Assembly: GCA_024276605.1 (NCBI GenBank)
Contig: JAJRWX010000005.1
Coordinates: 64,049-128,048 of the forward strand
Direction: 5' to 3'
Length of the DNA stretch: 64,000 nucleotides
From: Planctomycetota bacterium
GTDB lineage: Bacteria; Planctomycetota; Phycisphaerae; UBA1845
How positions within the stretch are numbered: position 1 is the first letter of the stretch; the number at the start of each line of letters is the position of its first letter. The position numbers and the translations under genes are program-made. Shown here piece after piece: positions 63,501-64,000 of this stretch. Below the pieces are notes generated by a model that saw only the letters and a list, made by a program, of their open reading frames with translations, did not search any database and had not been told where the DNA came from.

Positions 63501-64000
63501 CGCCATACGTGTCCCAACGCGATCCACTACCCGATACGGTCATGGACGCCGTACCGCCGGCTGTGGTTCCAATAGCCGCCCAGCCACGGGTAATCAGTTG
63601 TCCACCGTTGAGCATGGATACGGCACCTAACGGCCCGACAAAGTAGGCAGATGCTTCCATTACCCCGCCGGTGGTGATTAAAACGCTCGCACTGCCGGCG
63701 TCACCAACGTCGGTTGAACCGGTGATGTCCCAGCGACTGCCCGCGTCGGTAATGGCAATGGTGGCGTTACCGGCCCCAGCCGCACCGAAGGTGGTATTCG
63801 TCGTGGTGATCGTACCGGCCGTGACGACACTCACCGTCGCTTGCGACCCGACGATCCAGGGATCGGGATTTCCTCCCTGATTAAACCCTCCACCGCCTCT
63901 CACCTCGACCCATGCCGGACCGCTGACACCAATATCGGTAGGCCCGAAAGTCTCCCACAGTGAACCGGCGCCGTCGATAGACACCGACGCCGTCCCACCG
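60508..64000 (-). CDS. Giant repeat-rich surface protein, partial (N-terminus beyond right edge)
   Basis: At least 1163 residues, open to the right edge. The first part has ~110-residue repeats of the kind DGAGSLWETFGPTDIGVSG, SGSGSRWDTYGEVQVGVEGG and DGASARWDIFNSVSLGEYG, interleaved with GGVM/GGQLITRG strands as in autotransporter passenger or PEP-CTERM-like beta solenoids. Next comes an autotransporter-repeat-like segment (GRFHPGSSPGVLTVTGDY). NGIPD calcium-type repeats follow (DCNGNGIPDACDID, DCNGNDIPDLCDL, DTDGNGIPDECL), then a second beta-helical region. It ends KLS followed by TAA at 60508-60510. It is probably exported and cell-surface bound. The conserved C-terminal piece lies beyond the stop, in frame (60067-60507). 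Confidence 0.88.
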   Translation of the reverse strand, partial: GGTASVSIDGAGSLWETFGPTDIGVSGPAWVEVRGGGGFNQGGNPDPWIVGSQATVSVVTAGTITTTNTTFGAAGAGNATIAITDAGSRWDITGSTDVGDAGSASVLITTGGVMEASAYFVGPLGAVSMLNGGQLITRGWAAIGTTAGGTASMTVSGSGSRWDTYGEVQVGVEGGPGSITVASGGVLEMQEPMIGSVCDGGSANAGALCTGDWDCEGGTCIMVLSGYPSVIGSVGLVDVQAGGTMITRGPIMADGWASGTASLVVDGASARWDIFNSVSLGEYGPASMSIGGGAVVETFDPSGLGVCCLSGVCIDGLYDSDCLVFGGVYYYSRVCAEFSCPARRGGSDGDEWGLPTDIVASGNTQRMVGRAASNFDVGPNALIDISAGSTLITRGPTNIGTSFAGSSFISPAQITVSGAGARWENSSSLTIGSNGLAHITIANGGVMTDDNLAGTSVGLDGQVFGVGTMDGDYINSGRFHPGSSPGVLTVTGDYTQSSDGQLILEIDGIAASSFDQINISGVATLDGRLVIDRDFFFVPTLGDTFTVMTYASRVGTFAQVERSSFGSGLAFQLNYNATDLTLQVVADCNFNGIPDSEDITNCAGDPDCSDCNGNGIPDACDIDLCDRANDPTCNDCNGNDIPDLCDLTGVCNGGINDGMDCQDSTDCDGSPCIGAFSADTDGNGIPDECLVAIGGGGSTNYTDGTNWIGGVPAINNAIDSYSATLDGCGAKLILDANVTVDTMNIRSCSSLDVSGGDLTTALPGGIEVNGDTTGVRGVVNAELFIRGTQVVTTDDMQVRNEGKVYLDGLSRLNVSDTLEIAAGGRVSKDPVAVAVAASIDAGTVVISGGSCAAGTNGGELVLDDKMSLNVTGDLIMKGSLETAADCLPSRGGVTPPPKFDPNGCGGGRRTGTPNVIIGGSLRIQDNVVVTTSVNCARSTTAVSEAQVLVKGDVVNHSTTPLTFDWSTGGIALSALDTHFFEVAGRDVGVDMKGFALQGCSKTLTPCGEVGTPTCTNETCTPYTNVSMGLVDIGDNATVTFVDNFDNEDYVRGAQEALYVGTLTIGAGASVTVDNCSVYYRTLIPPGFVPTLVGTAKFEPLPVTIAPPVPAVAPHDFTKDRYLSFDPSTNAGQMTALRVTRIGSATPWYVSCTLQDAGADGKLS

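Overview
This 64 kb window looks like chromosomal DNA of a Gram-negative bacterium, most likely a member of the Planctomycetota, perhaps the Phycisphaerae. That placement is an inference. It rests on two membrane proteins with the CxxCGYDL...CxxCG zinc ribbon often seen in that phylum, on a giant surface protein with NGIPD calcium-type repeats and a dockerin-like tail, and on the general gene mix. Gram-negative architecture is supported directly by a porin-like barrel protein, several lipoproteins and a YidC with a large periplasmic domain. No phage, plasmid, CRISPR or intact insertion sequence was seen.

Layout. 1-12 kb: acyl-CoA dehydrogenase (cut by the window edge), a hypothetical protein, an ArsM-type arsenite methyltransferase, a YgiQ radical SAM protein, a glutaryl-CoA-dehydrogenase-like enzyme, a fused alpha/beta 2-oxoacid dehydrogenase E1, a ROK sugar kinase and a GHL10 lipoprotein. 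12-20 kb: a DUF11-type surface protein, a small lipoprotein, an HtrA/DegP-like protease, peptide chain release factor 2 with a conserved +1 programmed frameshift, and a lipoprotein cyclophilin. 20-27 kb: purB, pyrE, yidC, a metallophosphoesterase and tsaB. 27-44 kb: housekeeping and regulatory genes (RsbU-type phosphatase, glutamate dehydrogenase, rnc, rpmH, rpsA, an RpoD-like sigma factor, dimeric dUTPase, CPBP protease, clpS, class V aminotransferase), a protein with a repeated FTLMGG motif, and tRNA-Ser(CGA). 44-60 kb: a signalling block. A tight four-gene operon encodes a porin, a PstS-like binding protein, a hybrid kinase with Hpt, and a 1190-residue HDOD-REC-GGDEF-REC-GAF-HD-GYP protein. 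After tRNA-Val(TAC) come two related hybrid kinases around a UrtA-like urea/amide-binding protein with no transporter genes. 60-64 kb: a giant repeat-rich surface protein running off the right edge.

How parts may work together. In the 44-60 kb block, periplasmic binding proteins sit directly beside membrane hybrid kinases. The first kinase carries its own Hpt and is followed 3 nt later by a protein with two receiver domains, an intact GGDEF and an intact HD-GYP domain. This suggests nutrient or amide sensing that controls cyclic di-GMP.

Oddities. The RpoD-like gene has an ATC where the start codon is expected, behind a perfect Shine-Dalgarno, plus an in-frame TAG. The glutamate dehydrogenase gene has no well-placed ATG/GTG start. 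The giant surface protein has an in-frame TAA before its conserved C-terminal piece. Intergenic DNA is rich in several families of short palindromic repeats (one is a perfect 42-bp palindrome). An 86-bp unexplained repeat occurs at 36.3 and 52.8 kb. The tail of an RsbU-type phosphatase gene survives as a fragment near 27.0 kb.
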